64,000 bases of DNA, taken from assembly GCA_002840555.1 (NCBI GenBank), contig PHBJ01000010.1, positions 1 through 64,000 of the forward strand, read 5' to 3'. Under the pieces are notes generated by a model that was not told where the DNA came from, ran no database searches, and was given only the letters and a program-made list of their open reading frames with translations. Origin of the DNA: Deltaproteobacteria bacterium HGW-Deltaproteobacteria-13. GTDB taxonomy: Bacteria > Desulfobacterota > Syntrophia > Syntrophales > Smithellaceae. The translations under genes were made by a program, and so were the position numbers. This document shows, in pieces, positions 9,084 to 18,112 of the stretch; position 1 is the first letter of the stretch; every line of letters starts with the position of its first letter.

Positions 9084-9740
9084 TTATTTGTCCGGCAGAT
9101 AGATAGAGTCATATCTTATCTTTCCCTTAATGATATCGTACCATTCTTTTTTCCTTCGCTCATGCTTTTCAAAAACCGCATATGAAAATAAATCAACCGC
9201 CTGTAAAGCGCAATTTTCAATTGAATTTACGTGATAGATATTAAGAGGCACGGCAGGATCAATTTTTGATTCAAGTTCTCTGTAAATATATTGGTTAAAC
9301 TCTACGATTTCGGGTTTGCTTTTTGATTTATCAATAGTCAATTCTACTTTTTGTTCTGCATTTCCATATGGAATTTGATCAAGTACTTGTCTTGCAATAA
9401 AGTTATATACGCGCGATTTTTGCTTAACAAGAGATTGATATACGCGCCGTTTGTTTAGTACTATTGAATAAACTGCAAAATCTAAATCACTTATCTGCTT
9501 GTAAAAATAATCTTTTATCTCGATGGTTGTTTTTGTACCCTTAAGCTCCTCAACAATTCTTTTGCGTTTATTTTTCGGATTTAATTTTCTTTTTAATGTT
9601 TTTTTAACACCGTTTATCAGGCGCCTGTTAGTTTCACTTCCCTTTACTGCGAGGATTGTCACAACAAAATACTTTGACGGCTTTTTGTTTACAAAATCAA
9701 ATCCAAGATCACCGCTTTCATCAAGGTAGAGATAAAGCAT
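9084..9740 (-). CDS. DUF3800 family protein
   Basis: This 218-residue protein starts with the acidic signature LYLDESGDLGF and ends with a segment containing ENCALQAVDLFSYAVFEKHE. Both are typical of DUF3800 (PF12686), a predicted RNase-H-like nuclease family common in accessory and phage-defence regions. The invariant Asp residues of the N-terminal DESGD and the late QAVDLFSYA motif are present, so it should be intact. It is AT-rich relative to the core genes and flanked on both sides by repeat arrays, which fits acquisition by transfer. No partner gene is adjacent; function unknown. Confidence 0.85.
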   Translation of the reverse strand: MLYLYLDESGDLGFDFVNKKPSKYFVVTILAVKGSETNRRLINGVKKTLKRKLNPKNKRKRIVEELKGTKTTIEIKDYFYKQISDLDFAVYSIVLNKRRVYQSLVKQKSRVYNFIARQVLDQIPYGNAEQKVELTIDKSKSKPEIVEFNQYIYRELESKIDPAVPLNIYHVNSIENCALQAVDLFSYAVFEKHERRKKEWYDIIKGKIRYDSIYLPDK

Positions 9741-10249
9741 TAATTTTTTAACCCTTCATTATCTTGATAAGCTTTTCTTATTCAACTTCATTTCCAGCGC
9801 TTCATAATCACCCAAGTGTGCGCGCATCGGAACGTAGAACTATCTTTTCCCTTTTACCTTTTCCTTCACTCTTCACGCTTCTTCTCTTAACAACTTACTT
9901 ACTTAAAACTTAAAACGGCTGTTTCTTCACTTAATTACTTTAAATATTTTTCCTGGATTCCCGCCTGCGCGGGAATGACAGAGGAGGTTTTTTCCATTCA
10001 CCCTTCACCATTCACTATCCACAGGCTTTTCCAAACATTGAACTTAGAACTGTCTTTTTACTCTTCACAGTTTTTACTTAACTACTTAACCCTTAACTAC
10101 TTAAAACTATCTTTTCTTAACATTGAACATAGAACGTAGAACTGTTGTTTCTTTCACCCTTCACTTTTTACATTTCTTCTCTTAACTACTTAATTACTTA
10201 AATCTTAAAACTTTTGTTTCTTTTCTTAACTACTTAACTTCTTAATTAC
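9741..10249. repeat. Long composite heptamer/octamer repeat array (509 bp, no gene)
   Basis: From about 9828 to the lgt stop codon the sequence is almost wholly three kinds of short periodic units: TTCACYN (7 nt), CTTAACTA/CTTAATTA (8 nt) and GAACNTW (7 nt), joined by T-rich spacers such as CTTTTCTTAAC. A palindrome of the common ATTCCCGC...GCGGGAAT type lies at 9958-9975. The array runs into the lgt gene, whose TAA (10252-10250) is part of a CTTAAAAC unit. I see no promoter or gene. Confidence 0.8.
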
Positions 10250-11152
10250 TTAAAACTTCTTTTCCCTTTTGTTCTGTTTTTCCATGGTTTTCTTTTTTTT
10301 AGCTGAAGCTTTTTTTGATTCCGTCTTTTCAGGAATCTCTTTAACAACCATTGATTCTATAGCTTCCGGTTTAAGACGAAGAGAGTAAATCAAAATGAAT
10401 ATGCCGATTACCACAAACGGAATACTGAGACACTGTCCCATTGTCAGCGGAAAGGTATTGTTCGGATCAATCTGGAACTCTTTGAAATATTCAACAAAGA
10501 ACCGGAACGTAAAATACTCGATCAGGAAAACACCGGAAAATAGCCCTGGCCGCTTTTTCCCCTTGAGGAAATACTCAACCGCGAACAGCGATAAAAGAAC
10601 GATCAGACCGCCGGCCGCTTCATAAAGCTGTGAAGGATGCCGCAGATACAAGCCGTGATCGGTGTAACGCATGAAATGAACACCCCACGGCACGGTCGTA
10701 ACCCGTCCGACAATCTCGCTGTTCATGAAGTTGCCTATCCGGAAAAGTATGGCGCCTAGGGCCGCCGCGAAAACTATTCCGTCGCCAAGGATCGCAAACG
10801 GAATTTTACGCGACCTGGCAAACCAGATAGCCGAAATAAAAAGGCCCACCGTAGCGCCGTGGCTCGATATGCCGCCTTTCCAGATCTTGAATACGTCTAG
10901 CGGATAATAAATAAAATGCGATGTCTCGTAAAAATAACAGTGGACGAGCCTTGCCCCGATGAACGTGCTCAGCATTCCCCAAAACAAGTAATCAAGTGAT
11001 ACCTGTTCGGAATACCCGTATTTCTTCATCTGCTTCTGGAAAAAATAATAGCCAACCACAAGGGTGATGCCCAAAAGAATTCCGTAATATCTAAGATGGA
11101 TAGGACCGATAACAAAAATATCGGGATCAACATTCCAGACAAAACCATTCAT
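10250..11152 (-). CDS. lgt: Prolipoprotein diacylglyceryl transferase
   Basis: This is a 300-residue membrane enzyme that attaches diacylglycerol from phosphatidylglycerol to the lipobox Cys of prolipoproteins, the first step of lipoprotein maturation. The early helix LRYYGILLGITLVVGYYF, GARLVHCYFYE, the mid-protein GNFMNSEIVGR signature and the HPSQLYEA motif are all present, with about seven membrane helices. The tail after residue ~275 is very Lys/Glu-rich (KKASAKKKKTMEKQNKREKKF region), longer than usual and reaching into the repeat array. Substrates within the window include the lipoproteins at 3761 and 30781. The start has a modest AGGA site. Confidence 0.96.
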   Translation of the reverse strand: MNGFVWNVDPDIFVIGPIHLRYYGILLGITLVVGYYFFQKQMKKYGYSEQVSLDYLFWGMLSTFIGARLVHCYFYETSHFIYYPLDVFKIWKGGISSHGATVGLFISAIWFARSRKIPFAILGDGIVFAAALGAILFRIGNFMNSEIVGRVTTVPWGVHFMRYTDHGLYLRHPSQLYEAAGGLIVLLSLFAVEYFLKGKKRPGLFSGVFLIEYFTFRFFVEYFKEFQIDPNNTFPLTMGQCLSIPFVVIGIFILIYSLRLKPEAIESMVVKEIPEKTESKKASAKKKKTMEKQNKREKKF

Positions 11153-11583
11153 GATTATTTCATCCTATTTCTTTCACAGAACATCCAGAATCACCCAGTC
11201 TGTTGTTGCGCTATAATAATTTTGGTCTTGTATTGTAATTAAATAGAACCGTTTCCTATGATTTCCTTTTAACATAGAACCTAGAACATTGAACTTAGAA
11301 CTATCTTTTCCCTTCACTCTTCACGTTTCTTTTCTTAACTACTTAACTACTTAACTACTTAAATCTTAAATCTTAAATCTTAAATCTTAAATCTGTTTTT
11401 CTAACATTGAACTTAGAACTTTGAACAATCTTTCCCTTCACCGTCCCCGATTTTTTTCACTCTTCACTCTTCACCAGCCCCTATTCCCCATTCACTGGTT
11501 TTTTTAACTTAGAACATTGAACCTAGAACGTAGAACTATCTTTTCCATCCCCCTTTAACCGTCCCCTTGACTTTCAAATTTTG
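11153..11583. repeat. Composite repeat array with perfect tandem runs (no gene)
   Basis: After the 88-bp repeat copy (11165-11252) the stretch 11268-11575 is a mosaic of GAACNTW, TTCACYN and CTTAACTA units. It includes a clean tandem run: three CTTAACTA octamers followed by five CTTAAAT heptamers at about 11334-11394. Two more GAACNTW arrays follow (11402-11428 and 11505-11538). No coding potential is seen. Confidence 0.8.
11165..11252. repeat. 88-bp dispersed repeat, copy 1
   Basis: This block, from CTATTTCTTTC to AATAGAACCGT, matches 15658-15746 with roughly ten differences and one single-base indel. It sits 12 bp upstream of lgt, read on the minus strand. On that strand it contains TTACAA ... 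TTATAG, which could act as a weak promoter. Its end carries the shared AAATAGAACCGT motif. Confidence 0.7.
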
Positions 11584-12246
11584 TTATCCTCCTATCTTCC
11601 TTACAGTGTTCATAGCTGTATCGCTCAGGAGCTTGCTCGCATTCGATATCATATTTAAAATCTGCTGTTGTTGCTGCAACGCATTCTGAAGAGCAATATT
11701 GGCCAGTTGAGCGTCATCGCCAACAGCGTTTAACTTGTCTTGTAGGTATCGCAGATAGACCTGCCGCTCCTGTTCGGTTTTTACAATACCGCCATTCTGT
11801 GGAGATATTATTATCGGAGTTCCTTTTCCTGTCGCTATGTTCATCTTGATAATTGGTGCAGAGCCGGGGGTAAATTTTGCTTTGCGAGTTTTGTCCTGTT
11901 CATCTCTGATCTTTTTTTTCGTCTCGTTAAAATATTGGACTTTATCTTTCAATTTATTGAGATCCTCTTTTTGTTGCTGGTAGGACGCTCGCATAACTGA
12001 CTGAACAAGGGTATTGATATCCAGATTTCGATCATTTGTACCGACAAGCATGGCTTTCCACTTCCCCAGAATGGCTTCTTTTGATTCGCCTCTGGCGATC
12101 ATGGAACCAAGAATTTTAATATCTGACGGTGCAACAGCACGTATTTGCGGTTTTATAGGCTGCCCCGTGTTCATCGGGACTTTATCGGCGGCCTGAGCTA
12201 TTACGCAAAAGAAAAGCAGAAAAAAAAGAACAATTATTTGCTTCAT
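11584..12246 (-). CDS. Secreted protein of unknown function, Gln-rich C-terminus
   Basis: This is a 220-residue protein with a clear Sec signal (KQIIVLFFLLFFCVIAQAADK, cleavage after AQA) and a good AAGGAGATAATTT start. The mature part is mostly charged and probably helical: a coiled-coil-like segment at about 90-125 (QQQKEDLNKLKDKVQ) and a late segment with QNALQQQQQILNMI. I recognise no family. It is the last of three secreted-protein genes on the same strand (13001, 12505, 11584), which may act together, though a repeat array separates it from the second. The length and repeated Gln suggest a structural or assembly role, but this is a guess. Confidence 0.8.
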   Translation of the reverse strand: MKQIIVLFFLLFFCVIAQAADKVPMNTGQPIKPQIRAVAPSDIKILGSMIARGESKEAILGKWKAMLVGTNDRNLDINTLVQSVMRASYQQQKEDLNKLKDKVQYFNETKKKIRDEQDKTRKAKFTPGSAPIIKMNIATGKGTPIIISPQNGGIVKTEQERQVYLRYLQDKLNAVGDDAQLANIALQNALQQQQQILNMISNASKLLSDTAMNTVRKIGG

Positions 12247-12504
12247 AAATTATCTCCTTTTTTGATTTTGCTCATGGCATCTTCAGCAATGCTCATATAA
12301 TTTAGATTTTTCATAATAATCTCCCCACTACCTGTCATTCCGTCGAAGGACGGAATCCAGTCCTTAATTCCCTTCAACCTTAAACATAGAACTTAGAACT
12401 TAGAACATTGAACAGTTGTTTCTTTTTCCCTTCAGCCTTCAGTCTTCAGCCTAATCCCCTAATCTTTCAACCTTGAACTTAAAACAGTTCTTTCTAAGCG
12501 TTTT
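12247..12504. repeat. Repeat array between two secreted-protein genes
   Basis: The stretch 12372-12495 is made of GAACNTW units, TTCAGYC units (a variant of TTCACYN) and T-rich spacers. Before it, a GTCATTCCGTCGAAGGACGGAAT palindrome-type sequence lies at about 12336-12357. No gene was found. Confidence 0.7.
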
Positions 12505-12975
12505 TCATTTTATTACTTTATTTTTTTGCAGCTGCGGAACGGATGATGAAGTTCTTGGTAGCGGACCCTCAACCCTGGTTACCAGTTGTGTACCGGCTTT
12601 GGCCTTGCAAGCGCTCGTCGAAGCATCAACCTTGGGCGTGCAGCCGCTTGCCGCACTGGTGTGAAACAGAGCTATTTCACAAACCCAATAATTCATTTCT
12701 GAGGCTATGCTGTCCGGAACCGTCACCGGAACATCTACGATCCCGTCATAGTTCTTGCTTACATTGATATCCGTTCTTCCATGTGTCCACAGAGTATTCG
12801 GGTTATCGGCTTTTGTGACTTTGCATGACGCAGAAAACGATTTAACATCCGCATAAAGGTTGTTGAGTTTCACCGGCACTTTAAACATTATTGTCTGGTC
12901 GGCAATGGCGGTATTCGCGCCAAACAAAACCAGAAATATTATGAGTAAGAAAAATCCATTTCGTCTGCTTTTCAT
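12505..12975 (-). CDS. Secreted protein of unknown function
   Basis: This 156-residue protein has a Sec signal (FFLLIIFLVLFGANTAIA before DQTI). The ATG at 12975 has GGAGG five bases upstream; the slightly longer TTG frame begins inside that site and is rejected. The mature part is a predicted beta-rich domain of about 100 residues with four Cys (CKV, CEI, CTP, CKA), so disulfides are likely, followed by a low-complexity tail. It recalls small secreted beta-sandwich domains but I cannot name a family. It starts 25 bp after the stop of the gene at 13001-13432, consistent with one transcript. Confidence 0.8.
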   Translation of the reverse strand: MKSRRNGFFLLIIFLVLFGANTAIADQTIMFKVPVKLNNLYADVKSFSASCKVTKADNPNTLWTHGRTDINVSKNYDGIVDVPVTVPDSIASEMNYWVCEIALFHTSAASGCTPKVDASTSACKAKAGTQLVTRVEGPLPRTSSSVPQLQKNKVIK

Positions 12976-13000
12976 ACTGTCCTCCAATTTTCAATAAAAG

Positions 13001-13432
13001 TTACTGACCAATCCCGGTTACAACAATGCCGGGAGTAGATATCGATAAAGGAAACTTTGGCACATCACCGACGGCGACGCCGGTTACCAGGAGTTGTGCC
13101 GTATTAATTTTCGCGGGAAGTTTTGGAATTGCCCCGGCATCTCCCGTCACCAGCAGCGGTGCGGTGTTTATCGTGGATGGAAGTTTCTGTATCGCTTGCG
13201 CGTCACCCGTTACAATGAGCGATGGTGTGACAATACTGGCCGGCAGATTTTGCTGCCGTTGCCCAGATAAAGCAGGTGTATTCATTTGCTGAGATTTAGC
13301 AGATGTTGCAGGCGAAAGCTGAGTCCGGCTTTTGGGTGTGCGCGACACATCAGCCGCGCGCGAAACCTGTGCCGATAGCATAAAGATAAAAGCTACATGA
13401 CAAATGATTATTGATAAGCAGATTCTTTTCAT
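13001..13432 (-). CDS. Secreted protein with four ~27-residue VTG repeats
   Basis: This is a 143-residue protein with a signal peptide ending SRAADV. From residue ~60 it is built of four repeats of the pattern LPa-x-I-x-T-x-x-L-x-VTGdA-x-I-x-K, each ending in VTG (for example SIVTPSLIVTGDAQAIQK, TINTAPLLVTGDAGAIPK). The last copy is diverged (FPLSISTPGIVVTGIGQ). Such short repeats suggest a repetitive beta structure at the cell surface. It is the first gene of the three-gene secreted set. No strong Shine-Dalgarno is visible before the ATG. The family is unknown to me. Confidence 0.75.
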   Translation of the reverse strand: MKRICLSIIICHVAFIFMLSAQVSRAADVSRTPKSRTQLSPATSAKSQQMNTPALSGQRQQNLPASIVTPSLIVTGDAQAIQKLPSTINTAPLLVTGDAGAIPKLPAKINTAQLLVTGVAVGDVPKFPLSISTPGIVVTGIGQ

Positions 13433-13618
13433 TGCTTAAAATATAATATAAGCTGTCTGTTATGCAAGGATAAAGATTTGACCATTCTCTTCAATCATTA
13501 ACCACGCACCGTATCTGAACATTTAAATAGAACCGTCCCCGATTATTACAAGGATAAAGATTTGACCCTATTTCCCTGCCGGGAATCCAGTCCCCTTCAG
13601 TCTTCAGCCTTCCGCCCA
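13433..13618. repeat. Short intergenic with dispersed motifs
   Basis: It holds two copies of CAAGGATAAAGATTTGACC (about 13463-13481 and 13549-13568) and one AAATAGAACCGTCCCC (13526-13541). The same motifs occur together again at 14132-14178. No gene is seen. Confidence 0.6.
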
Positions 13619-14059
13619 TTAATTATACTGAACGCCATGTCCTATTCTTTTCCAATTTTCCTTATATTTATCATTTTCATATGCACGCGGTTGGAGCCAA
13701 TAACTAACTTTCCCGTCCTTCTCTCCTTTATGTGCAAGGTCTCTCACTTCGCCCGGTGTCATTACATAACAAACAGGTTCATTGGAGGAATTGCGAACAC
13801 AAATTACAACATAATCTGCAAAAAAGTTATCTAAGTTTGTTCCCAATGGTACAGGGTTTCTTTTGGATAGTGTTTTTACTTGGATAGAAAGTTTCCGAGA
13901 CGCATTTTGGCTAAATATTATTATATCAACACCTTTAGCATTGCGCGATGTTGGCAGAACATTCCATCCAAACAATGACAGTTCATAGCAAACGTAAAAT
14001 AATCCGATATTCCCGATTGTTTGGGTAGTTATATATTTCTTGGGAAATTTTGTCCTCAT
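13619..14059 (-). CDS. PD-(D/E)XK nuclease-like protein
   Basis: This 146-residue protein contains a compact restriction-endonuclease-like core: KGVDIIIFSQNASRKLSIQVKT gives the Asp and the QxK of the PD-(D/E)XK motif, after an early helix (IGNIGLFYVCYELSLFGW) that often carries the Glu. A later strand (ADYVVICVRN) and a YVMTPGEVRDLA segment match the predicted-nuclease families found as stand-alone proteins (DUF4365-like). A TTG at 14062 is possible, but the ATG at 14059 is simpler. It sits in the accessory region beside two larger nuclease genes. Target unknown. Confidence 0.7.
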   Translation of the reverse strand: MRTKFPKKYITTQTIGNIGLFYVCYELSLFGWNVLPTSRNAKGVDIIIFSQNASRKLSIQVKTLSKRNPVPLGTNLDNFFADYVVICVRNSSNEPVCYVMTPGEVRDLAHKGEKDGKVSYWLQPRAYENDKYKENWKRIGHGVQYN

Positions 14060-14322
14060 CAAGCGCCGTGCACCCTATTTTTTGCATGAAACAATTAAAA
14101 AACGTGCCTTGCAAAAAGAAATGTGAAATTAAATAGAACCGTCACCGATTTTTTTTATGCAAGGATAAAAATTTGACTACAATTCCCATGTAGATGACTT
14201 CAGTCTTCGGCCTTCAGCCTAATCCCCTAATCTTTTAACTTTGAACCTTAAACTTAGAACGTTGAACAATCTTTCCATCCACCTTTAACCGTCGCCGATT
14301 ATTCTCAGGCGTCTTTTAATCT
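14060..14322. repeat. Short intergenic with dispersed motifs and a heptamer array
   Basis: AAATAGAACCGTCACC at 14134-14149 and the CAAGGATAAAAATTTGAC motif at 14159-14176 are followed by TTCAGYC and GAACNTW units (14195-14270). No gene is seen. Confidence 0.65.
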
Positions 14323-15543
14323 TTACTCGTATGAAATCCCTTTGGCCTCGAGTGTAGTGAAAAAATCTTCACAGGTCATCCATTCCGAACTCTTCTTTGC
14401 CGAACTCAACTGCCACACTGTCCTTTCGCGTATTTGTTCCGGTGTCATGTCCTGTAGTGCTTTTAATCCGCCCTTTATACCAATGTACATTTTGGGCTTC
14501 CCATATTTGGCCACTCTGTAAAGGTTTTTGGTAGCAAAAGGGCTGTTAGCCCAAGTAAGTTTCTCAAGCGTTTGATTGTAAGGATCAATGCTCCATTTGA
14601 CTAACACAATAAAATCTTCAATCGGCAAATACTGCCACCCCCTGCTTTCTTCCGACAAAGTCACTTCAGTATTCAAGAACTCAGGATTCTTCCATCCATT
14701 ATCCACAACACCACCTCGCCCATACTGTATGCCAACATAGTAATCACCAGACATTTTTAACACATCAGCAACCTTGTGTTTGGGGCTTCCATTTTTCTTG
14801 ACAGCAGCTTTTTCATAATAGAAACCTTGGAATTCACCGATTGCAAAATCGACAAGTGATAGGAGGGCATGTCGCACCTCCATATTAATTGGGGCAATCA
14901 TCCCATTTGCCTCATCGCTCAAAATTTCCCGTATGATTGATATGATTGATACGGTAGCAACCGTCTCATCTGTTGCTGGCTGCCAGGACACCAAGGCTTT
15001 GAAGTCGCTTTCACGAAGTTCAACTTTATCTATTTCATTGTAGAAGCTTGGTGACACAGACCAGCCACCTTCAGATTGAGTTGCTGGCACCAGGTAAATA
15101 ATCAATATCCGATAATTCTCTCCAAATTCACGATTACGTATAGCCTCATTATGCAGGACATCTTGCAGACCTTTATATTGCTCCTTGATCTGGTTTTCCC
15201 TCTTTGAAGACTGAATAATTTTGTTTTCAATCATGATGAACCAATTATCAATTTTTATAACAACGTCAATGAAACCACCTTGATAAGAAAATTCAAGTTC
15301 AACAACCGGAAAGGAAATGTCTGCAGCAAAAATGTTTTCCCATAGCCTACTTTTAAATTGGGAAGCCAATTCGTTTAATGGCTTAGCTTGATTCTTTTCT
15401 GCCACATGCGTCAATAATCGAGATAATACAGTGAAACCTAGACCATGATCCATTTTGGGAGAAAGAAGGTATGCCAGAAAAGCAGAAACAAACTCTTCCC
15501 GAAATGCATGTTTACCTGATGCTATAGTTCTAAATATATTCAT
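14323..15543 (-). CDS. PD-(D/E)XK nuclease superfamily protein
   Basis: This 406-residue protein starts at 15543 (MNIFRTIASGKHAFREEF), with GAGGA seven bases upstream; a longer in-frame start at 15606 lacks this. The N-terminal 150 residues carry the nuclease core: FIDVVIKIDNWFIMIENKI supplies the D...ExK catalytic set. The pattern fits the PDDEXK_4 (PF14281) group found near defence genes. The rest has no recognised domain. The DUF2075 helicase lies 227 bp upstream on the same strand, so the two could act together in phage or plasmid restriction, but the gap holds a dispersed repeat and cotranscription is uncertain. Confidence 0.8.
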   Translation of the reverse strand: MNIFRTIASGKHAFREEFVSAFLAYLLSPKMDHGLGFTVLSRLLTHVAEKNQAKPLNELASQFKSRLWENIFAADISFPVVELEFSYQGGFIDVVIKIDNWFIMIENKIIQSSKRENQIKEQYKGLQDVLHNEAIRNREFGENYRILIIYLVPATQSEGGWSVSPSFYNEIDKVELRESDFKALVSWQPATDETVATVSIISIIREILSDEANGMIAPINMEVRHALLSLVDFAIGEFQGFYYEKAAVKKNGSPKHKVADVLKMSGDYYVGIQYGRGGVVDNGWKNPEFLNTEVTLSEESRGWQYLPIEDFIVLVKWSIDPYNQTLEKLTWANSPFATKNLYRVAKYGKPKMYIGIKGGLKALQDMTPEQIRERTVWQLSSAKKSSEWMTCEDFFTTLEAKGISYE

Positions 15544-15770
15544 GACTAAGTCCTCATGTCTCAGCGAATAACGCAAATTAACCAAAGACAGCAAATAATA
15601 CCACAATACTCTATGATTGTTTCCAGCAATGCCTTCCCTATCGCGCGTGATCTCGTTCTATTTCTTTCGCAGAACATCCAGAAGCACCCCCATCTGTGTT
15701 TGCGTTATAATAATTTTGGTCTTGTATTGTAATTAAATAGAACCGTCCCGGATTATTTCCAGTTTTCATT
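15544..15770. other. Intergenic gap between nuclease and helicase genes
   Basis: Apart from the 88-bp repeat copy at 15658-15746 I see only unremarkable sequence. The repeat would supply the same weak minus-strand promoter upstream of the nuclease gene that it supplies upstream of lgt. Confidence 0.5.
15658..15746. repeat. 88-bp dispersed repeat, copy 2
   Basis: This is the partner of 11165-11252 in the same orientation. Both copies lie upstream of minus-strand genes and end in AAATAGAACCGT. Confidence 0.7.
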
Positions 15771-17747
15771 TTAAATCACATTAAAGCCTATGTCTTTTAG
15801 ATACTCAAAAGTTGGATCGTAAAACTTTGGTGATCTGGTCCAATCCTCTATATCACCTGGGGGAATAACAATCACCATTCCTTGTCGAGCACGTGTTAGA
15901 AGTACGCGATAAGCATTCTTCTGATAGTTTTGCCTTTCATCTTTATTAATATGCTTCCATTTATTTCCAACAAATGACCAATGCTGCCAACCTTTTTCAG
16001 TATATCTAAAATCAGCATCCCATGTCACGCATACCCAATCAAGTTCTAGCCCTTGCACGTCAAATTCAGTAGCTACATCTTCCAAGTAATATGAGGAGCG
16101 AACATCCTTTTTCTCTTCAAGGAACCAATGCACGGGATTCATTGGTGCCTTTACAAATATTCCATGTGGTTTTAACCGCTCGGCTTGCGATGAAACAACA
16201 ATTCCATATCGCTCTGTGCCACGTGCTTGTTGCTTTAGCCATTGTCGCGCTTTGGTAAGATCACGAGTGATTACAATTGGGTACTTCTCTCTAACTTTTT
16301 CGAGTGTATTTTTTGCCTCATCAATGTTGCGATCAAGCACTTGTTTCACAAGTAGAGAAACATCCTCCGCGCGGAAAGAACGGTTTGAAACAGCAAGATG
16401 TAATGACTCATTGTATTTTACATTGGGGCGCGACTTTAATTTTTGCAACACTTCTCCTGCGCTATATTCGCTATCGGTGAGCCGATCAGAAATATAAATA
16501 TCCCAATCAGTGAATGAACGTTCCAGTGATTGGATCCATTCGCTAATTCCTGCTTCTCCAGTATTTATTTCCTGTCCACCGCCAACTAAGCACACAACCA
16601 CAGCCCAATCTTTATGTCGATCAAGACATGACATCAGAAACTCTGGTTCAGACTGAATAAAATTATGCCTATTCTTTTTTCGACTCATGAAATTTGAGGT
16701 CTGTTCTAAATTCCAAGCACGCTGCGCTTCGTCGAATAGAGCAACATGCTCGATAGGTGCTGATGTTAGATCAACAAGACATTCATCACGAAAGTTGTGT
16801 ACATTCTGGATAAACATCTTAACTTCACTCATGGCCACGCCTTTCTTTATTTTACCTCCCTTAGCTTTTTCTCGTTTAACTTTATCACGCGCCAACGCTT
16901 CGCGTAAAATTGCTACAAGGGGACCATTGCCAGAAAGAAAAACGCTGTAAAGATCATTGGCTTTATCAATATGTGTAGTTGCTATATGAAGTCCGATCAA
17001 TGTTTTTCCCGCACCGGGGACACCGGTTACGAAACAAATAGATTTGCGAGAATTCTCTTTTGAGAAACGAATAACGGCAGATACAGCCTCTGATGTTTGA
17101 CTGAGGTTGATCGCGCTGGCATCACTACGTGATATATCTTCAACAGAATGATTGTTGTATAGCGCCATTGCTGCTTCGATTATTGTTGGAGTCGGGCAAT
17201 ATCGCCCTTGCTCCCATTGGGTTCGGTTAATCTCGTTTCCTTCACTAAAGCACAACACATCTTCAATTATTTCGCCCAGCAATCCAATATTACTCCTGAT
17301 AGGTATGAGTAACTTGTCGTTTTGTGGTGTTGCTGCGATAGTCGAATAGCTGCTTTTCGCTTTTGTTGCGATTAGAATTGGAGCAATGAATTGTTCATGA
17401 CTTGATTCGTGAAAATTCTTTAAATCTAAAGCATAGTCCATAACCTGATCTATTGCATTGGCGTTGTATTCTTTTTCACCTATCTTGAATTCAAGGATAA
17501 AGATAACTGCCCCAATTAGAAGCACCACATCAATTCGCTGCCCCATGCGAGGGATTGAATATTCAAAATAAATTGATCCTTTGTAAGGAGATAAAACTTC
17601 CTTCAAAATGATGACTTCTGCAAACCAAGCATCCTTTTGAGTTTGTTCCAAGGGAAATTCGTTTTGCAGCACTATTTTCCCAATTATTTCTTCAGGAGAG
17701 GTATTGAGAAAATCTTTAATGGTCGCCGAATAGTAAGCTCGATTCAT
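15771..17747 (-). CDS. Nuclease-helicase fusion (DUF2075 family)
   Basis: This is a 658-residue protein. The N-terminal ~150 residues resemble a PD-(D/E)XK nuclease domain ([20 protein letters not shown] gives D...ExK). A superfamily-1-type ATPase follows, annotated as DUF2075: Walker [12 protein letters not shown] near residue 240, Walker [12 protein letters not shown] near 330, and a late helicase motif ([19 protein letters not shown]). The domain order nuclease-helicase and the accessory setting suggest a role against foreign DNA. Base composition is AT-rich compared with neighbours. The ATG at 17747 has no strong Shine-Dalgarno. Confidence 0.85.
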   Translation of the reverse strand: MNRAYYSATIKDFLNTSPEEIIGKIVLQNEFPLEQTQKDAWFAEVIILKEVLSPYKGSIYFEYSIPRMGQRIDVVLLIGAVIFILEFKIGEKEYNANAIDQVMDYALDLKNFHESSHEQFIAPILIATKAKSSYSTIAATPQNDKLLIPIRSNIGLLGEIIEDVLCFSEGNEINRTQWEQGRYCPTPTIIEAAMALYNNHSVEDISRSDASAINLSQTSEAVSAVIRFSKENSRKSICFVTGVPGAGKTLIGLHIATTHIDKANDLYSVFLSGNGPLVAILREALARDKVKREKAKGGKIKKGVAMSEVKMFIQNVHNFRDECLVDLTSAPIEHVALFDEAQRAWNLEQTSNFMSRKKNRHNFIQSEPEFLMSCLDRHKDWAVVVCLVGGGQEINTGEAGISEWIQSLERSFTDWDIYISDRLTDSEYSAGEVLQKLKSRPNVKYNESLHLAVSNRSFRAEDVSLLVKQVLDRNIDEAKNTLEKVREKYPIVITRDLTKARQWLKQQARGTERYGIVVSSQAERLKPHGIFVKAPMNPVHWFLEEKKDVRSSYYLEDVATEFDVQGLELDWVCVTWDADFRYTEKGWQHWSFVGNKWKHINKDERQNYQKNAYRVLLTRARQGMVIVIPPGDIEDWTRSPKFYDPTFEYLKDIGFNVI

Positions 17748-18112
17748 TTATCAATCCAAAAATGAGAAAAGGGTTTCTGCTTCCAGTAGATATTTAATTT
17801 TCTATGAAATTTGTCAGATATTACAACTTTCAAAATACATTGCAAGAATAAAATGGGAAAAAGAGAAGTGTGAATGAAAAAATAGTTCTACTTTCTATGT
17901 TCAAGGTTCTATGTTAAAAAACGAGGGAATGGTGAAGAAAATGGATACCGGCCTTCGCCGGTATGACAAAAGAAAGATTGCCACGGCGCGCAAGGCGCTC
18001 CTCGCAATGACAAAGGAGTTCACTATTCCCTACCCCCATTCGCTGCGCTGCGTAATGCTCAAATCCCCCTCAATCCCCCTTTAGAAAAGGGGGAGTTTAA
18101 GGATTGTGTTTA
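17748..18112. repeat. Intergenic with first reversed repeat array
   Basis: At 17883-17921 the GAACNTW array appears in reverse complement (GTTCWANR type units), opposite to all arrays between 8.7 and 14.3 kb. After it come a GGATACCGGCC...GGTATGAC palindrome (17941-17968), AATCCCCCTC-type repeats (18062-18085) and nothing else recognisable. Confidence 0.65.

Noticed and set aside
9741-10249. CRISPR or MITE in the repeat-rich gaps
   Set aside because: Units are only 7-8 nt and degenerate, there are no spacers of constant length, and no terminal inverted repeats or target duplications are visible.
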